Assembly: GCA_022059125.1 (NCBI GenBank)
Contig: JAEUWY010000020.1
Span: 434,001-498,000, forward strand
Length of the DNA stretch: 64,000 nucleotides
From: Corynespora cassiicola
Lineage: Eukaryota; Ascomycota; Dothideomycetes; Pleosporales; Corynesporascaceae
Direction of reading: 5' to 3'
The position numbers and the translations under genes were made by a program. Numbering within the stretch: position 1 is the first letter of the stretch; each line of letters starts with the position of its first letter. Below, piece by piece: positions 10,121 to 22,181 of the stretch. The notes beneath the pieces are model-generated. The model had not been told where the DNA came from and searched no databases. It saw only the letters and a program-made list of their open reading frames with translations.

Positions 10121-11136
10121 CCTGCATACAGCGTTCTTTCCTAGACTTACTTTTTCAGCGACAAATCTCTTACCCACAGTGTCCTAGATCAAAATTTGAG
10201 TCGCGAGACCTCTATCTACCCGAAGATACCCTGTTGTAACAAGGATTTTTTTTTTCCTTTTTAGAAACCCATAGACATAGATGTATCACGTACCTGTATT
10301 AGGAATATCAAATGTATCTTTACCAAAATTGGTCGTTTCTCCGCCATCAGCGGCACATTCACCTATAAGGGTGTGTAACTTAATAGGCATAACCTCGACG
10401 TACCCCACGAGTATTCAGAACGTGGTTTATTTTTAATGCACCTACAAGATAGCTTTACCTGGGTGGTATATTTCTTCTGTATGCTCCAGCAGTGAGACAT
10501 GACCTAGGGTATTACAACCCTAAGTTCAATACAGAGCCGTTAGGCTTAAAGATGACTGATAGAAGTATGATGTTCGGCATTCTGACATAGATTTATTTTG
10601 GCAGACGTGAAAAAAAAAAACAGACATGCGCCACTGTGCGAGCAACGCCACGATTCATTAATTCCATCTGATTTTACCCGCCGGAGAAATTCGAGCAACA
10701 TGGCCCAGAAATAGGCAGCTTCCCAAGCGTGGCCACACAACGGAAACCCCGCAGCTTGGGCCTTTTAATGAACTTGCGGTCCGAATGCACCGAATACTTG
10801 GTTTGTGGCACCATCGTCGACTGCCCATGTGCCCAGGTGTGCATGGAGGTTTGGGATCACGTGAGAGCACGGAGCCCCGAAGTTTCAATGCTGTCCAAAA
10901 GTCAGGCGTTATGGCATTTGATTTTCTAGGCCTTTGTAGGATATCAATGACGCTGTCGGAATGTATGGTCAAGAGCAGCTTTTGTGCTGCTTCTTGGTGG
11001 CGCCGGACGCTAGACTACTCATGTACAAGACTCCCCAGAGAATTTCGCCTCACAAATGGGCTATTTCCTTGGACCGCGGAGCGAGATTACCACCGTTCAG
11101 AAAGGGCTCTTGCTCCGAGGATCCGAGGTCTAAGCC

Positions 11137-11142
11137 GGCTGA
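11137..11142 (+). promoter_or_regulatory. Candidate XlnR site (GGCTGA)
   Basis: Matches the GGCTRA consensus of the fungal xylanase activator XlnR/Xyr1, about 210 bp upstream of the GH10 ATG. Candidate CreA sites (SYGGRG) lie nearby: CTGGGG at 11178-11183 and CCGGGG on the minus strand at 11218-11223. This fits xylan induction with glucose repression, but short motifs are weak evidence. Confidence 0.35.
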
Positions 11143-11275
11143 TTTGTGGATTAGCTTGGAGATCTCCACACGAATTCCTGGGGAACATCGAACGGTTAGA
11201 CTTGGCACAGATCCAGACCCCGGATAAAAGGTGAACGCCACAGGCCAGGAACTTCCAGAATACCCGTCACACGGG

Positions 11276-11282
11276 TATATAT
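11276..11282 (+). promoter_or_regulatory. TATA box of the xylanase gene
   Basis: TATATAT about 70 bp upstream of the ATG at 11352, as in strongly inducible secreted-enzyme genes. Confidence 0.55.
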
Positions 11283-11351
11283 GAAGCGACGCTGCAGTAG
11301 CTAGGTACATTCTCGGTGTGTATTCGAGTGCAATACTTCTGGACCGTCAAC

Positions 11352-12632
11352 ATGCATTTCTCGAGTTTGCTGGCAACGACACTTGCGTTGGCGAGCACCA
11401 CAGTCGCTACACCGTAAGAGCGCTTCAAATTGTGCTTCTCTAACATTTGCTGACTTGTGACTCAGGAGTGGCTATGGAAAGGACAGTTTGTACAAGGCAA
11501 TACGCCAGCGAGGCCGGAGCTTCATTGGTACGGCATTGACACTCCGAGACGAGCCTGCAGAGCCCAAGATCATCAGGCAAGAATTCAACTCGTATGACAA
11601 TTCTCTTCCTTAAACTAGCAGAATTACTTGCCTCATTTTTCCCTATATTGGCTGTTAATCATCTTCAATCAGGATAACACCGGAAAATGCACAAAAGTGG
11701 GAGAGTACCGAGCCATCCCGCGGTAACTTTACCTTCGAAGACGCAGATCGACACGTCGCCTTTGCGAAGAAAAACGGCCTCCAACTTCATTGCCACACGT
11801 TGGTGTGGCACAGTCAGCTACCTGTTTGGGTTTCTGAGGGCGGTTTTGATAATGCTACTCTGATCCAGATCATGGAGGATCATATCAAGGCTGTAGCTGG
11901 TAGATATCGTGGCGCCTGCACTCGATGGGATGTTGTCAACGAAGGTATGCTTCGCAAGTTTTGGATTTTGGATTCCTTTAACACGACAATTCAGCATTGA
12001 ACGAAGACGGTACCTATCGCGAGAGTGTTTGGCTTGACACCATCGGCCCAGCATATATTCCAATTGCATTCCGCCTTGCAAAAAAGTATGACAGACATGC
12101 CAAACTGTACTACAATGACTACAATCTCGAGTACAACGGTGCTAAAACCGAGGGCGCTAAGAGGATAGTCAATCTGATCAAGTCATATGGCGTCCAGATC
12201 GATGGCGTCGGCTACCAAGGGCACGTGGCCAGTGAATCAACTCCGACTGCACCCGGCGCAGTTCCGGACCAGGCCACTCTTGAGGCTGCTCTTCGCGCGA
12301 CGGCAGACCTCGGGGTGGACGTCGTCTACACTGAAATTGACATCCGCATGAACACCCCCGCCACGCCTGAGAAGCTCGCAGTACAAGAATCTGCTTTTGA
12401 GCGCGTAGCGAAGTCTTGTTTGGCCGTGAAGCGGTGTGTAGGCATGTCAGTTTGGGTATGTTTTGCATCCTTCGATTCATTCGTAATGCTGACCAGATAT
12501 GAGGGTATTTCCGACAAGTACTCTTGGATTCCAGGTGTTTTTGAAGGAGAGGGAGCTGCACTCCTATGGGATGAGAACTACAACAAGAAGCCAGCGTACA
12601 AGGGATTTTTGAAGGGCATCGCCAAGCGTTAA
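11352..12632 (+). CDS. GH10 endo-1,4-beta-xylanase, secreted
   Basis: Exons 11352-11413, 11466-11591, 11673-11944, 11995-12455 and 12504-12632 encode 349 aa. Residues 1-19 form a signal peptide (MHFSSLLATTLALASTTVA), so the enzyme is secreted. It then matches the whole GH10 barrel: HCHTLVWHSQLP, WDVVNEA with acid/base Glu153, and YTEIDIR with nucleophile Glu267. No carbohydrate-binding module is present. It cleaves internal beta-1,4 bonds of xylan during plant-cell-wall breakdown. The last intron is odd: the first AG (CAG at 12494-12496) would break the frame, whereas GAG at 12501-12503 restores the conserved SVW-G-ISDKYSW junction. Leaving the 48-nt intron in is also in frame, adding 16 residues. 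The first four exons are well supported; the last junction is an inference. Confidence 0.93.
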
Positions 12633-12896
12633 CATATCTCTCCTGGTAGCTACACAGGATATGTAAACATGTATAGCAACATTGAAGTTTCAATCTTGTA
12701 TTTTCGCCCAGCTTCTTGCTTCCAAAGCACAAGATTCAGATACATTACAGAGGTGTGGTATTTGCATCATAGTCGTGCTTTATCTTCGTAAAAACAATAA
12801 AAAGCATCCTTTTGGTGCTTGGCATATACTTTTACTCTAGGGAAGCATTATATCTGCGTATTACATGACTAGACAATAAACAACACACCCCTTGCA

Positions 12897-14445
12897 TCAA
12901 AGTTTGCTTCTATTTATTCTGTCATGAGTCTGGACGACTGCCTTATAGTTGGGGAATAGCCCTTTTGGGTCCCACCTTTTACGGATCTCGAGAAATCTTA
13001 TCAAGGCCGTATCTGTCATAACCTTGTGCTACGAAGAAATTAGTTTGTAACTAGGTCAGGTGTTTGATTCATGCCTACATTTGCGTCGTCGCAGTTGGGA
13101 TCATAGTCCGCAACATACATGCCGCATGCAACCTGAGCACATTCTCGATAATAGGCTCTCATTGGCTCGTAAACCTGAGGCTGTAGCCTGTTGTCTAACC
13201 ATTGAGTGAATGTCGAGATATAGTACTTCTGTGGAAGACTAAACACAGCATCGCTTTCATCTGGCTTGACATCTGTGATTGATATGGCTGACGTGGACAG
13301 ACGAGTCGGGAGGTTACAAATCGCTGGTTTTATGGCCTCGACTAGCTGAGGTCATAAGTCAGATAAGTTGAGATTCAGGAAGGCTCCGGGGTAAATCCTG
13401 CCTCGGATTGACATACCCTTGGTAACTCAACAGTCGGGTCGTTCAAAAAGCTGTTGATCTGGAAATTTCGCACTCCATCGGGTCCGAAAAATGCGTTTTG
13501 AACAGCCCAAATGTTATCCCAAGTCTCAACTTGCACTGGCTTCCTGTCTATCAAAAGAGGCAGAAGTGAGTCCGGAATAGTTTCGAATGCACCTGCCAAT
13601 GTGCGCGCTTGTTGTATGTTCTCCGTATACATTGCCATAGAGATTCCAAAAATGAGCTTCGCGTCCTCGGTAATGTGATCGGTGGTGCATGTAGCATCAA
13701 AGGCTGTGTTCCAGAATGTGATGAAGTTGATATCCGTACCCTGTTTTGGAGTGGCTTCTGATGCCATGAATGCCCACTCCAGGAGCTCATTGTATTTTTC
13801 TCCCATTTCGAATGAATAAGAGATAGTGAAAATATTTTCCGATCTTGTCGTTCGACCCCAGAACTTCGTCACAACGCCGAAAAACGCAGTTCCGCTCCCT
13901 CTCGCCGCCCAGAATAGGTCAATGTTCTCGGTACGACTTGCAACAGCTACCTCTCCGCCTGCAGTGACTATTTCAAGCTTTGTAATCCATTCCTGGCAGG
14001 TCGCTCCCCAACCCCGTCCAAAAAACCCTTGGCCACCAGCGAGAAGGAAACCTCCAGCGGCGACAGTGGGCGAATGACCATGCGGGAAAAACCGACCATG
14101 TTCGATCATTGCCTTGGAAATTTCCTGGACCTGGACAGATGGGCCGAAGCTGACTTCGTGGGTTTTGATATCGTATTCGATCATTCGATTGAGTTTCTGG
14201 GTGTCGATCAAGATTCCGTCTTCCAGCAAGGGACTACAGTGATAAGTATGCCCTCCCGATCGGACTCCAATGGAATGGCCACCGGCGTTGGCTGCTCTGA
14301 CAGCATCAATCACGTCGTCCACGCTTTCAACCCCGTATATCAATTTCGGGTATCGCTTGGGAGTGTCTGCATTGACATTGTGCCGTCGATATTCTTCGTA
14401 CTTTTGACTGCCCTGGTGAAAGATTCTCTGTCCTTGCTCCTCCAT
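12897..14445 (-). CDS. FAD-linked oxidoreductase, berberine-bridge (BBE) type
   Basis: Exons 13417-14445, 13079-13345 and 12897-13028 give 475 aa, with introns of 71 and 50 bp. The FAD_binding_4 domain has VRSGGHTYHCS, whose His is the usual 8-alpha attachment site for FAD. The second attachment Cys of bicovalent BBE enzymes is replaced in HGHSPTVAAGG, so a single His link is likely. The Rossmann-type part LEIVTAGGEV and FWAARGSG follow. The BBE C-terminal domain ends with RFLEIRKRWDPKGLFPNYKA, the family's hallmark tail, found only after splicing the last exon. No signal peptide is seen, unlike many secreted members. The family oxidises sugars, alcohols or pathway intermediates; substrate unknown. 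Confidence 0.88.
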
Positions 14446-15764
14446 GCCTGACCGTATGTGATTTTTAGATCCAAGACGATACGTGAAGCTGGCCGTAGGG
14501 ATTTACTAAGCTGACATACGGTATTATTTATGTCGCTTCTTTGTCGCGCGATATCTGGCAATGTGACAAAGTCAAATGCGGCACATATAGTCCTGGCAAT
14601 ATCTAGGGTACTTGAATATGATACCGAAGGCTTGTACGTTGGGGTGTTCAGATACCCCACATAGTTCCATCCCCACATGCTCCGCACAACGCGGGCCTTA
14701 CTCAAAACACTCCACACACTCCACACACTCCACATGCATTGCAGATTCTCGATACCCTACCCAACCTCTCAAAAATATACGCGTTTGATCTGGACTGGGC
14801 GGGTAGACGGTATGTAATGTGAGATGGGTAGCAACATGACTAGCATTGAAGAGCGTGGCCGCTGTGTGTTCTCGCAACCAGTAAGAAATGTAACAGGGAG
14901 GCCGACAATGGCTGTAGCCGTGAAGGATCAGGAAGTACCCGCAATGCGCTTACCGAAAGCCTCGAGCAGATTCTGCAACTCATTCTAAGGAGTATAGTTC
15001 CATATTGATATTAACCCCGCAACAAGAATAGTAATTTTGTAGCGCATGGCAGACGAAGCTGTTACTGGAGATTTTTTTTTAGCACGATCTAGGGTTCAGC
15101 GAGTCCTTTAAAGCACGACTGATAAGCACACAACGGACCTACGGCTGGTCCGGGTGACACGTGTTTGCGAAGGAACACGAGTAAATGAGCGATACTTGGT
15201 TGCTAGGTCGGGCATGTTGGAACGGGTTCTTACTGAAGAGATCATTGCAGCTCCAAAGTTCTGGAAGAACAAGATGGACATAGCAGAAGGGACCTAAGCC
15301 GCCGTTAGGGCATTCTGTACAGCTGCTATGGCATAGGCCAAGCCAAATAGATATGCCTTATATCATTGATGGTATGTGACTTTTGTCAGCTCTGGAAAAC
15401 ACCTAGAATTAGGAATGCTAGGCCGCTTTGTGTCAGGCGAGACAGCTGTTAACAAGACCGACCCAGTGGAACTGGAAAGCACACCAGTCAGGGGGGGGCA
15501 AATAGCACCCCACTGTACTACACAACAGCGTACTAACCTTTAGCAATTTTGAGATATAATGGTTTCTTGAAAATCTCGGAGCAACTAATGTTGTAGTTCC
15601 AATATCCTTGCGTGTGCAGTCTCTTCGCGCATAGTCCACTTCAAACAACCCACCTATGACGTTATCGCATTTCGAAATTGCCAAGCCTTTCGATCCCTCG
15701 AACCGCGAAACATTATCAGCGTTCTTTCTCTATGCTACGCTCATCTTCCCGCATATCAGCAATC
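14446..15764. other. Divergent intergenic region between two flavoprotein genes
   Basis: About 1.3 kb between head-to-head FAD enzyme genes, AT-richer than most of the window. It contains a short tandem run of CACACTC-type units at about 14708-14734 and otherwise no recognised feature. Confidence 0.5.
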
Positions 15765-17221
15765 ATGTCCGCCGAGCAGAAAAAGAGAAACATCGTCATC
15801 GTAGGTACGGATCGGCTTGGCAGACTGGCCTCATTATCGGGATATATACTCACCTTTGCATGTACAGGTGGCGGTATCATAGGCTCCACAACTGCCTATT
15901 ATTTATCAAACCACGAGAAATTTGACCGGGAAAGAGACAGCATCACTCTGCTAGAGGCTACAAAAATTGCGGGTGGCGCCTCAGGTAAAGCGGGAGGTTT
16001 GCTTGCGCTCTGGGCTTATCCAAGCTGCATTGTGCCGCTGAGTTATCGGTTGCATAAGGAGGTACGTATTCCCTTTCTCATGACCTTTCCGAGCCAAACT
16101 TGATTCCATCTATTTCAACAATATGGAAGTGCTTGGGCTATCTGAGGTATTTGTAGTACCTGTACCTCATCATCTGGAACACGAGACAGCCCCTCTGCAC
16201 AAAATTACCTTACAATGATCATATCTAATCCACCAAATAGCTTGCTGATAAACATGGGGGTGAAGACCGTTGGGGATACCGTGCCGTCCACTGTGGCCAG
16301 CTCGATACATACGGCATCCTTGCGAAATCCAAGTCTGCTTCCCAGTCTGGCACTGGATCCTCGATATCGCTGCAAAAGCGCTCTGAAAAGGCGATCGGGC
16401 TTCTTCGTGCCGCTGGTGTACCCAAGGAGCTCGACTGGGTAGCTGTAGAAGGAATCCAATCATATGATGAAATGGGCGACCCCAGCACAACAGCCCAAGT
16501 CCACCCATATCAATTCACCACCAGTATGGCCTCGCTAGCCGAAGAGAAAGGCGTCAAGATTATATACGGAAGCGCTACTGGAATCGATCAGGAAAACGGC
16601 ACGGTAAAGAGCGTCAGATACACCTCCGAAGACACAAGGGAGACCCACACGCTGGATGCCGACACAGTGATCTTGACCGCAGGGCCTTGGACAAAGTCTG
16701 TATGGCCATCCGCTCCCATATCGGCTTTGCGCGCACACTCGGTTACTATCAGGCCCTCTCGCCCCGTTTCGGCATACTGCCTCTTCACCAGCATCGATTT
16801 GCCACGCGGCAACAGCAAGCGCTCGCAGACCGTCACTCCAGAAATCTACGCTCGCCCCAACAACGAAGTATATGCCTGCGGCGAGGGCGACCATCTCGTT
16901 CCTTTGCCTCCGTCTACAGACAAGGTAGAGGTTGATGATGCGCGGTGCCAGGATATTGTTGATCAAGTGTCTTCGATTAGCGAGGAGTTACGTGATGGGG
17001 AAGTGACTGCGAGACAGGCATGTTATTTGCCCAATGTTACTCGAGGAGGAGGCCCCATGGTGGGGGAGACTGCAGTGAAGGGGCTATTGATGGGGGCTGG
17101 ACACACGTGTTGGGGCATCCAGAATGCGCCAGGCACAGCCAAGTGCTTGAGCGAACTGGTTTGGGAAGGCAGTATCAAGAGTGCGAAGTTGGGTAGTTTG
17201 GATCCGAGAAAGTACATGTAG
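15765..17221 (+). CDS. Tda3-like FAD-dependent oxidoreductase (DAO fold)
   Basis: Exons 15765-15804, 15868-16061 and 16241-17221 give 404 aa. Splicing the first intron creates the Rossmann dinucleotide motif IVIVGGGIIGSTTAYYL at the N-terminus. A GGASGKAGG segment follows at about residue 55, typical of the D-amino-acid-oxidase (DAO) superfamily. The C-terminal HTCWGIQNAPGTAKCLSEL segment closes the FAD site. Overall pattern matches fungal homologues of yeast Tda3 (YHR009C), a putative oxidoreductase linked to endosome-Golgi traffic. Intron 2 is 179 bp, longer than its neighbours. The enzyme substrate is unknown; a generic glycine/D-amino-acid oxidase is the alternative. Confidence 0.8.
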
Positions 17222-17658
17222 AGCGCCGCCGTTGACATGTAGAAGCAAGCAGATACACGCATGAATATATTCGTCATTGTATTAGAGCGGATGATGTCCA
17301 CATGATGTGTTGATTGGCTATTTGTAGAAAGAATCCAGCTTTCCGAACAGGATACACGTTTTTACAGGTCTCGAGCACAAATCTATACCGGGAAGCTTCA
17401 TTTCTGCCGAAGCCCAAAGCCATGCTCGGAGTAGCGAGCCATGCATACCACTTAAATGCAGATCGATAGAGCACCAGTGCCCCCAAGCTCCTATGCTCCA
17501 ATGCCGCTGGTATGCCAGTGTGTGTAAAGTACATTTGAACAAATGAAAAAAAGTCGAAAGGAATGAAAGGAAGAGAATGTCCATGAAAAGGAAACTCAGC
17601 CAAGAGAACGAATCATCCACCATATCTAAGTTCGTAGCCCCCTTATCGACTCACTCGA
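17222..17658. other. Convergent intergenic region
   Basis: A 437-bp gap between the Tda3-like gene (plus) and a hypothetical gene (minus). It is presumably two 3' UTRs; nothing else is recognised. Confidence 0.5.
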
Positions 17659-18817
17659 TCATTGTCCCCAATTCTCGCCAATCAGGAACTCGTCACATGC
17701 CGCAACCGACTTGACACTGTTCTGCCCCCAGCTAGAAGCCATCCGACGACCGTCTGACTTGGGCTTGACGCTAAGAACCATACCACTGCCAACACGGCCA
17801 TTGGTCGCATGCGTGGTTATGTCACCGCCGGGGGTATTGCGCAAGATGTTGGTAACGGGACCATTGAGGTCGCCCCAGATGCAGTTGTACGATTTCGTGT
17901 CGGCATAGAGGATGCGTGCCTCGAGGGACTGGAAGGCAGAGGTCGGAGCAGACGTTCGGGGGAGTATAGTGCGGACGAGGTTTTCGAGTGCGTTCGGAGC
18001 ATGAGTTATCGTTGTGCTGGGGTGGGTAGGAAGCACAGGGTCTGTATTCTTCAAAGGAGGGTCGAGGCGGACACGAGGTCGCGGTATGGTGCCATTCTGG
18101 CGTATCATGCTGGAGCGGCGGATGCGAGGCATGGCTGTTGCATGAGGAGGCGCGTCTATGGTATCACTGTTAACATACCGCTCACGTATCATGTCCCGGA
18201 TACTTTCGAGTAGCATCGTATTACTCGGGTATCAATTATGACGTACCTTTGGAAGATGTATAGTATCCCGAGATATACACATTCCGCACATGTTTCATGA
18301 GGAATGGGTAGAGTGCATCCAGGACCACGACGCCGTACGGGTATGAAACGTATAGTGCCAGGTTTTTGGTGGTCGCACTGCCGCCGCGGTGCCTCTGCAC
18401 GTGATCTTGAATCTCATCACGCATCATACGACACGTGCTTGCCAGGGCCATGTGTGCAGGCATAGGCAACTTCGGGACTGTCGTATTGAATCCTTCCTCT
18501 TTGTCCAGACTGATCTGCGCCGGGGTAGACACGGAGAGCAATGCTGGATCATAATGGTTGCGCACCAGTGGCGCGTGGTCTAGCGGCAATCCTGGAATCT
18601 CATTTTTGCGGCCGAGATCTTGTATCTTGTGGCCGAATACCGTGATCGGGGCCGCTGAGATGGTGAATGCGTTTGGTTCGTCGAGGCAGTAATCGTAGAT
18701 GAGGAGACGAATCTCGGTAGGGACTGATAGCAGTAGGCTGGGGTGATTCCCTGCCAGACGATTCGCTTGACCGTCATCGCAGGTGCTTGGAGACTGACGG
18801 AGGGTGGTGTCGCACAT
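17659..18817 (-). CDS. Hypothetical protein with N-terminal F-box-like motif
   Basis: Exons 18247-18817 and 17659-18155 give 355 aa. The ATG at 18817 is the first in frame; the frame stays open further upstream without an ATG, so an extra 5' exon is possible. Of the AGs near the donor only CATAG at 18156-18160 keeps frame (91-bp intron). Residues about 26-42 (LLSVPTEIRLLIYDYCL) resemble the short F-box-like motif common in fungal hypothetical proteins, where it is often followed by variable sequence. The second exon is basic, Ser/Thr/Pro-rich and has no domain I recognise. A role as ubiquitin-ligase adaptor is possible but not shown. Confidence 0.65.
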
Positions 18818-19289
18818 TATGATTATGTTGTTTCTTCCTGGGGCGGCCGGCGCAAGGTTGGAATAGTGTGTGCAAAAGGGAGATTTTGGAGTTTTTATGG
18901 AAAGATTTGTGCCGGAGGAGTCATCAATGTGCGGTGTGGGCCTCGATGTTGCGTTGTTTGAGCTTCGCGACTTGCCTGCCAATCATTCAGATGCAAGTAA
19001 ACGAGGGTGAGATCCCCGCCACGTCACGTGTGACGGCACTGCTTCCTGAGAACCAGCCGATAACAAGTGGATCAAGTGGCCTGAGAGCATCCAAACACTG
19101 CCCTATGCCCTGTGGTGAGAGGGTCACTTGAGAGTCGTCTCACCGGAACTCACAGAGTGCCAAGAGGCTTGCGATGCACCTAGCAGAAGTGCCGCCTCAT
19201 CTTTTGGCATTCATCCCAGTTGAAGCACAATGAAGAGTAATTGCATGGATTCCAGATGCACGTCTTTCGCTACATTGGGTATCAACCGC
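18818..19289. other. Intergenic region between two minus-strand genes
   Basis: A 472-bp gap with the COG1 3' end and the promoter of the F-box-like gene. The open frame upstream of 18817 may hide a missed exon of that gene (about 18830-18980). Confidence 0.45.
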
Positions 19290-21772
19290 CTATGCCAACA
19301 GAGCGAACATCAAGTATGTTTTACGCCAGTAATCAGAAGCGTTCTTCTTGAGCCTCCCCATCAAGACGTCATCGAGCCCGGTATCCTTGTCGAGATTTTC
19401 CACGAGATCATTGATAGCATCATCTGTGTTGCTAGTTCCTACAAAACGCCCCACATAGAGCACGTCAAAGAGCGCCTGCTTCAATCTTTGGCCTCTGGCT
19501 TCTTCTGAGGTGGGTAAAGGACCATCTTTCTTGCCTTCGGATTGTTGTTCTTCGCCTCTAGTAGTCGCATCGGCGGCAGGGTCGACCTCCTTCTCTTGCT
19601 CCATGTCGGATTTCTTTACCGCTTCTAAATGCGCCTTGAAAATGGCCGGGATCTCATCGCACACCATGGCTTTCAGGATGGAAACACCACTTGGAGCCCA
19701 CAAGTCACTTCCTTGTGAACCCATGCTCTTAACCAAGTCTTGGAGGAAGCGGAACGTGCTTGGGGATGGCTGCGCGGGTAGTGGCGGTTGGCCCTCCCAG
19801 AGGATATAACTTCTTGACTTCGACTTCGTCCCTGCGACTAGCGACTTTTGGTATGAGTCCAATGCAGGCCGTATAATATGAGTTGCTAGGACTGCGTGCA
19901 AAGGCTTCAAAAGATCGGGTTTAAATGGAGAAGGAGGAGGTGTGGATCGTTCTTGGAGCCGTAGTTTTGGAATCCGATCCCCAATCTCGCGAACAATACG
20001 TAGCACAAATACTGATCGCGGAACGGTACCTTCATCCTTTCCAGAACTCAGTCTGGCGACAATTTGTCCAACACTTTTTCCCAAACTATCAAGCGCATCC
20101 GCAAGCGCATCCTGGGTGGCGTCTTCGAGTAAACGGGGGTCGTCATCGTTCAGGAGTGTTTGCTTTGAATCGCCAAATTCGTCGTCCAAGCCGTCGACAT
20201 CATCTGCGAACGTATCATCCCAACGAGCTTCCTTCATGGATTTGACAATGCCCTTCACTTCGAGTACAGACTCCATCCAGTGATCAAAGGCAGATGCAAC
20301 CTTGATCACGGCTTCGTTTCGGCCTTGGTAAGTGTTGAGAACGGCAGACTTGAAAGCCTGTGCGCCGTTGCTCAAGTCCATAGGGGTGGAGGCAATGTTC
20401 CAAAGTGACAGGCCTTGCTCTTCATTATGGGAGAATCCACTCTCCAGGACCTTGGACAGCTCAATGACAACCTGCTGAAGGTTCTGCGAGCGAGCACGCA
20501 CGATATTCTCTAGTTGGTTGTTCATCGTGTCGCGAAGATCGTCCAAGACATTGGCAGACTTGATACCTGCCATGCGAGAACCAGAGAGTATCCACGTCTC
20601 AATTAGATCCGATCGAAGAGAGGCGACTTCACTGAGCCGCTGTTCCTGGTCTAGTGATGCTTTGATTCCCTTGAGGAACGTTGTAATGGACTGTTTAGAC
20701 CATTGGTGGAGGATCTTCTCTGCTTCGGTCTTCTGGAGCTCGTCATGTCGCGGCCAAGGCGTATAGTTACGTGCCTCATCTCCTATCCATCGATAGTAGA
20801 CGTCCAAATTGAGCTCGTAAAGAGCGCGCACATCTGCGTCTTGCACCAAGGGCTGAGCTTTGAGTTTTGCCAGAGACTCTGCTAACCGACGAGGGAATAT
20901 TGATTGAGTGTCTAGACAAGTTTGAATGCAGAGTTTGAGCGCCTTGATACCGTTCTCGGCCAAGGCGTCGGTGTTCTCCAGAAAGTTACCAACCTCCTCC
21001 ATCCGAACGAGGTGGAAATGTCGCAGCACATCCGTTGGAGTCGAGCTCGTCGCGAGAGAGTATGCACACATGCTCTCCACCAGAGCTGTAATGTCGCCTG
21101 TGGTCGTAGCAAGCCGCCTATCGATCCGACGGAGAAGCTTTCGACGCACCGAGCCGATCCGGTCACGCAATTGATCCACGATGGGCGGCTTGGAGGTCGA
21201 CTGAGACAGTGCCTTGTGAAGTAGCCGCGAGATAACCAATACTTTGGCGATGAGTAGGTACGATCCATCACTTTTCATCAACCGCATCATGACTATCGGG
21301 CAATTGCGCAGGACCGAAAGCTGAGATGCGAACGAGTATCGCTCCAGATCTGTCTTAGGGTCAGCTTCTAATCCTGTAATAGACTATCATGTGGTTCATA
21401 CCACGACCCCGGTTATGTGTATCCATCTTATTTGCGTTCGTCGTAACGCGGTCAAGGCCCCGTGAATTGCAATTCTGGCCGACGCGAGATAACTTGGATT
21501 CTACATGCTCCATCCTGACCTCCATGTCTATGATGGTTTCAGCCGTGTCAAGCAGGCTTCGATAGCTCGCCCTGAAGTGTATATCAGTCACCTTGCTCGT
21601 TTACTCGGATTTCTGCCCTTGTATCATACCCAACGAGTGAGCGCAACTTCTCGCGGTTGTCGCCAGCGCTCGAGCGGAGCTGACTCTCCAGCTTGCGAAC
21701 AACAGGAACTGGGTATTGGAAAGCATCTTCCCAGCTCTTGAAGTTGCGGGGGTCGGGCGCCTCGGTTGTCAT
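19290..21772 (-). CDS. COG1: Conserved oligomeric Golgi complex subunit 1
   Basis: Exons 21630-21772, 21402-21571 and 19290-21349 give 790 aa. The two introns (58 and 52 bp) join the conserved N-terminal helix: KLESQLRSSAGDNREKLRSL, then VGASYRSLLDTAETIIDMEV, then DLERYSFASQLSVLRNCPIV. The second intron has several in-frame AGs; I chose GACAG at 21350 because a GCTGAC branch site lies about 15 nt before it and the resulting intron is a normal size. The rest is helical, as expected for a CATCHR-type tether, with an acidic loop near residue 490. COG1 belongs to lobe A of the COG complex, which tethers retrograde vesicles at the Golgi and keeps glycosylation enzymes in place. Divergent from MED6. 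Confidence 0.88.
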
Positions 21773-22181
21773 TGTGGCCGTGGTCGCGCGTCGGCGGTCG
21801 CGGTTCTTGCGGGTAATGTGTACACTTGGGGAGCGCTGGGAGATATTCCGTAGAAAAGCGCAATTGGAGTGCTGGATGAACACGGGATGATAAAGATTTT
21901 TCACACAGAAAGTTGCAATATTGCAATACCAAAGTGAACTGTGCCCTATGGACTGTAGCTGACCGCGCAGGTGAAATGAAGCGCAATGCGGCGGGCGGAG
22001 GTGTCGTAGGAAAGCTTGGACCCTGCTTGCCCCACGTGAATAAAGCACCACAGCTCTCTCATGCACCACCAGCCTCGCCCGCCTCCGACAGACAAAGACG
22101 AACCGCGCCCGCCTCAACTCCCCCATAGCCCCGTATTCCCCGGCATATCCCGCATCCCACGTCCCGCGCGCCGCAGCAGCA
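21773..22181. promoter_or_regulatory. Bidirectional promoter COG1/MED6
   Basis: A 409-bp segment between the start codons of two divergent housekeeping genes, so both promoters must lie here. It includes a CCCACGTG E-box at 22031-22038 and an AT-richer core at about 21890-21945. No TATA box is obvious, as is usual for housekeeping pairs. Confidence 0.6.

Larger units (their letters stand above)
10121..11351. other. Intergenic region with xylanase promoter
   Basis: About 1.2 kb. The first half is AT-richer 3' flank of the MFS gene. The second half is the xylanase promoter, with candidate XlnR and CreA sites and a TATATAT box. An open frame at 10785-11234 has no support and was not called. Confidence 0.55.

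Noticed and set aside
10785..11234. 149-codon open frame upstream of the xylanase
   Set aside because: No recognisable domain, overlaps other frames, lies in the promoter.
21374..21401. 28-bp intron in COG1 ending at TTACAG
   Set aside because: Frame-compatible but too short for a fungal intron; the 52-bp alternative with a GCTGAC branch site fits better.
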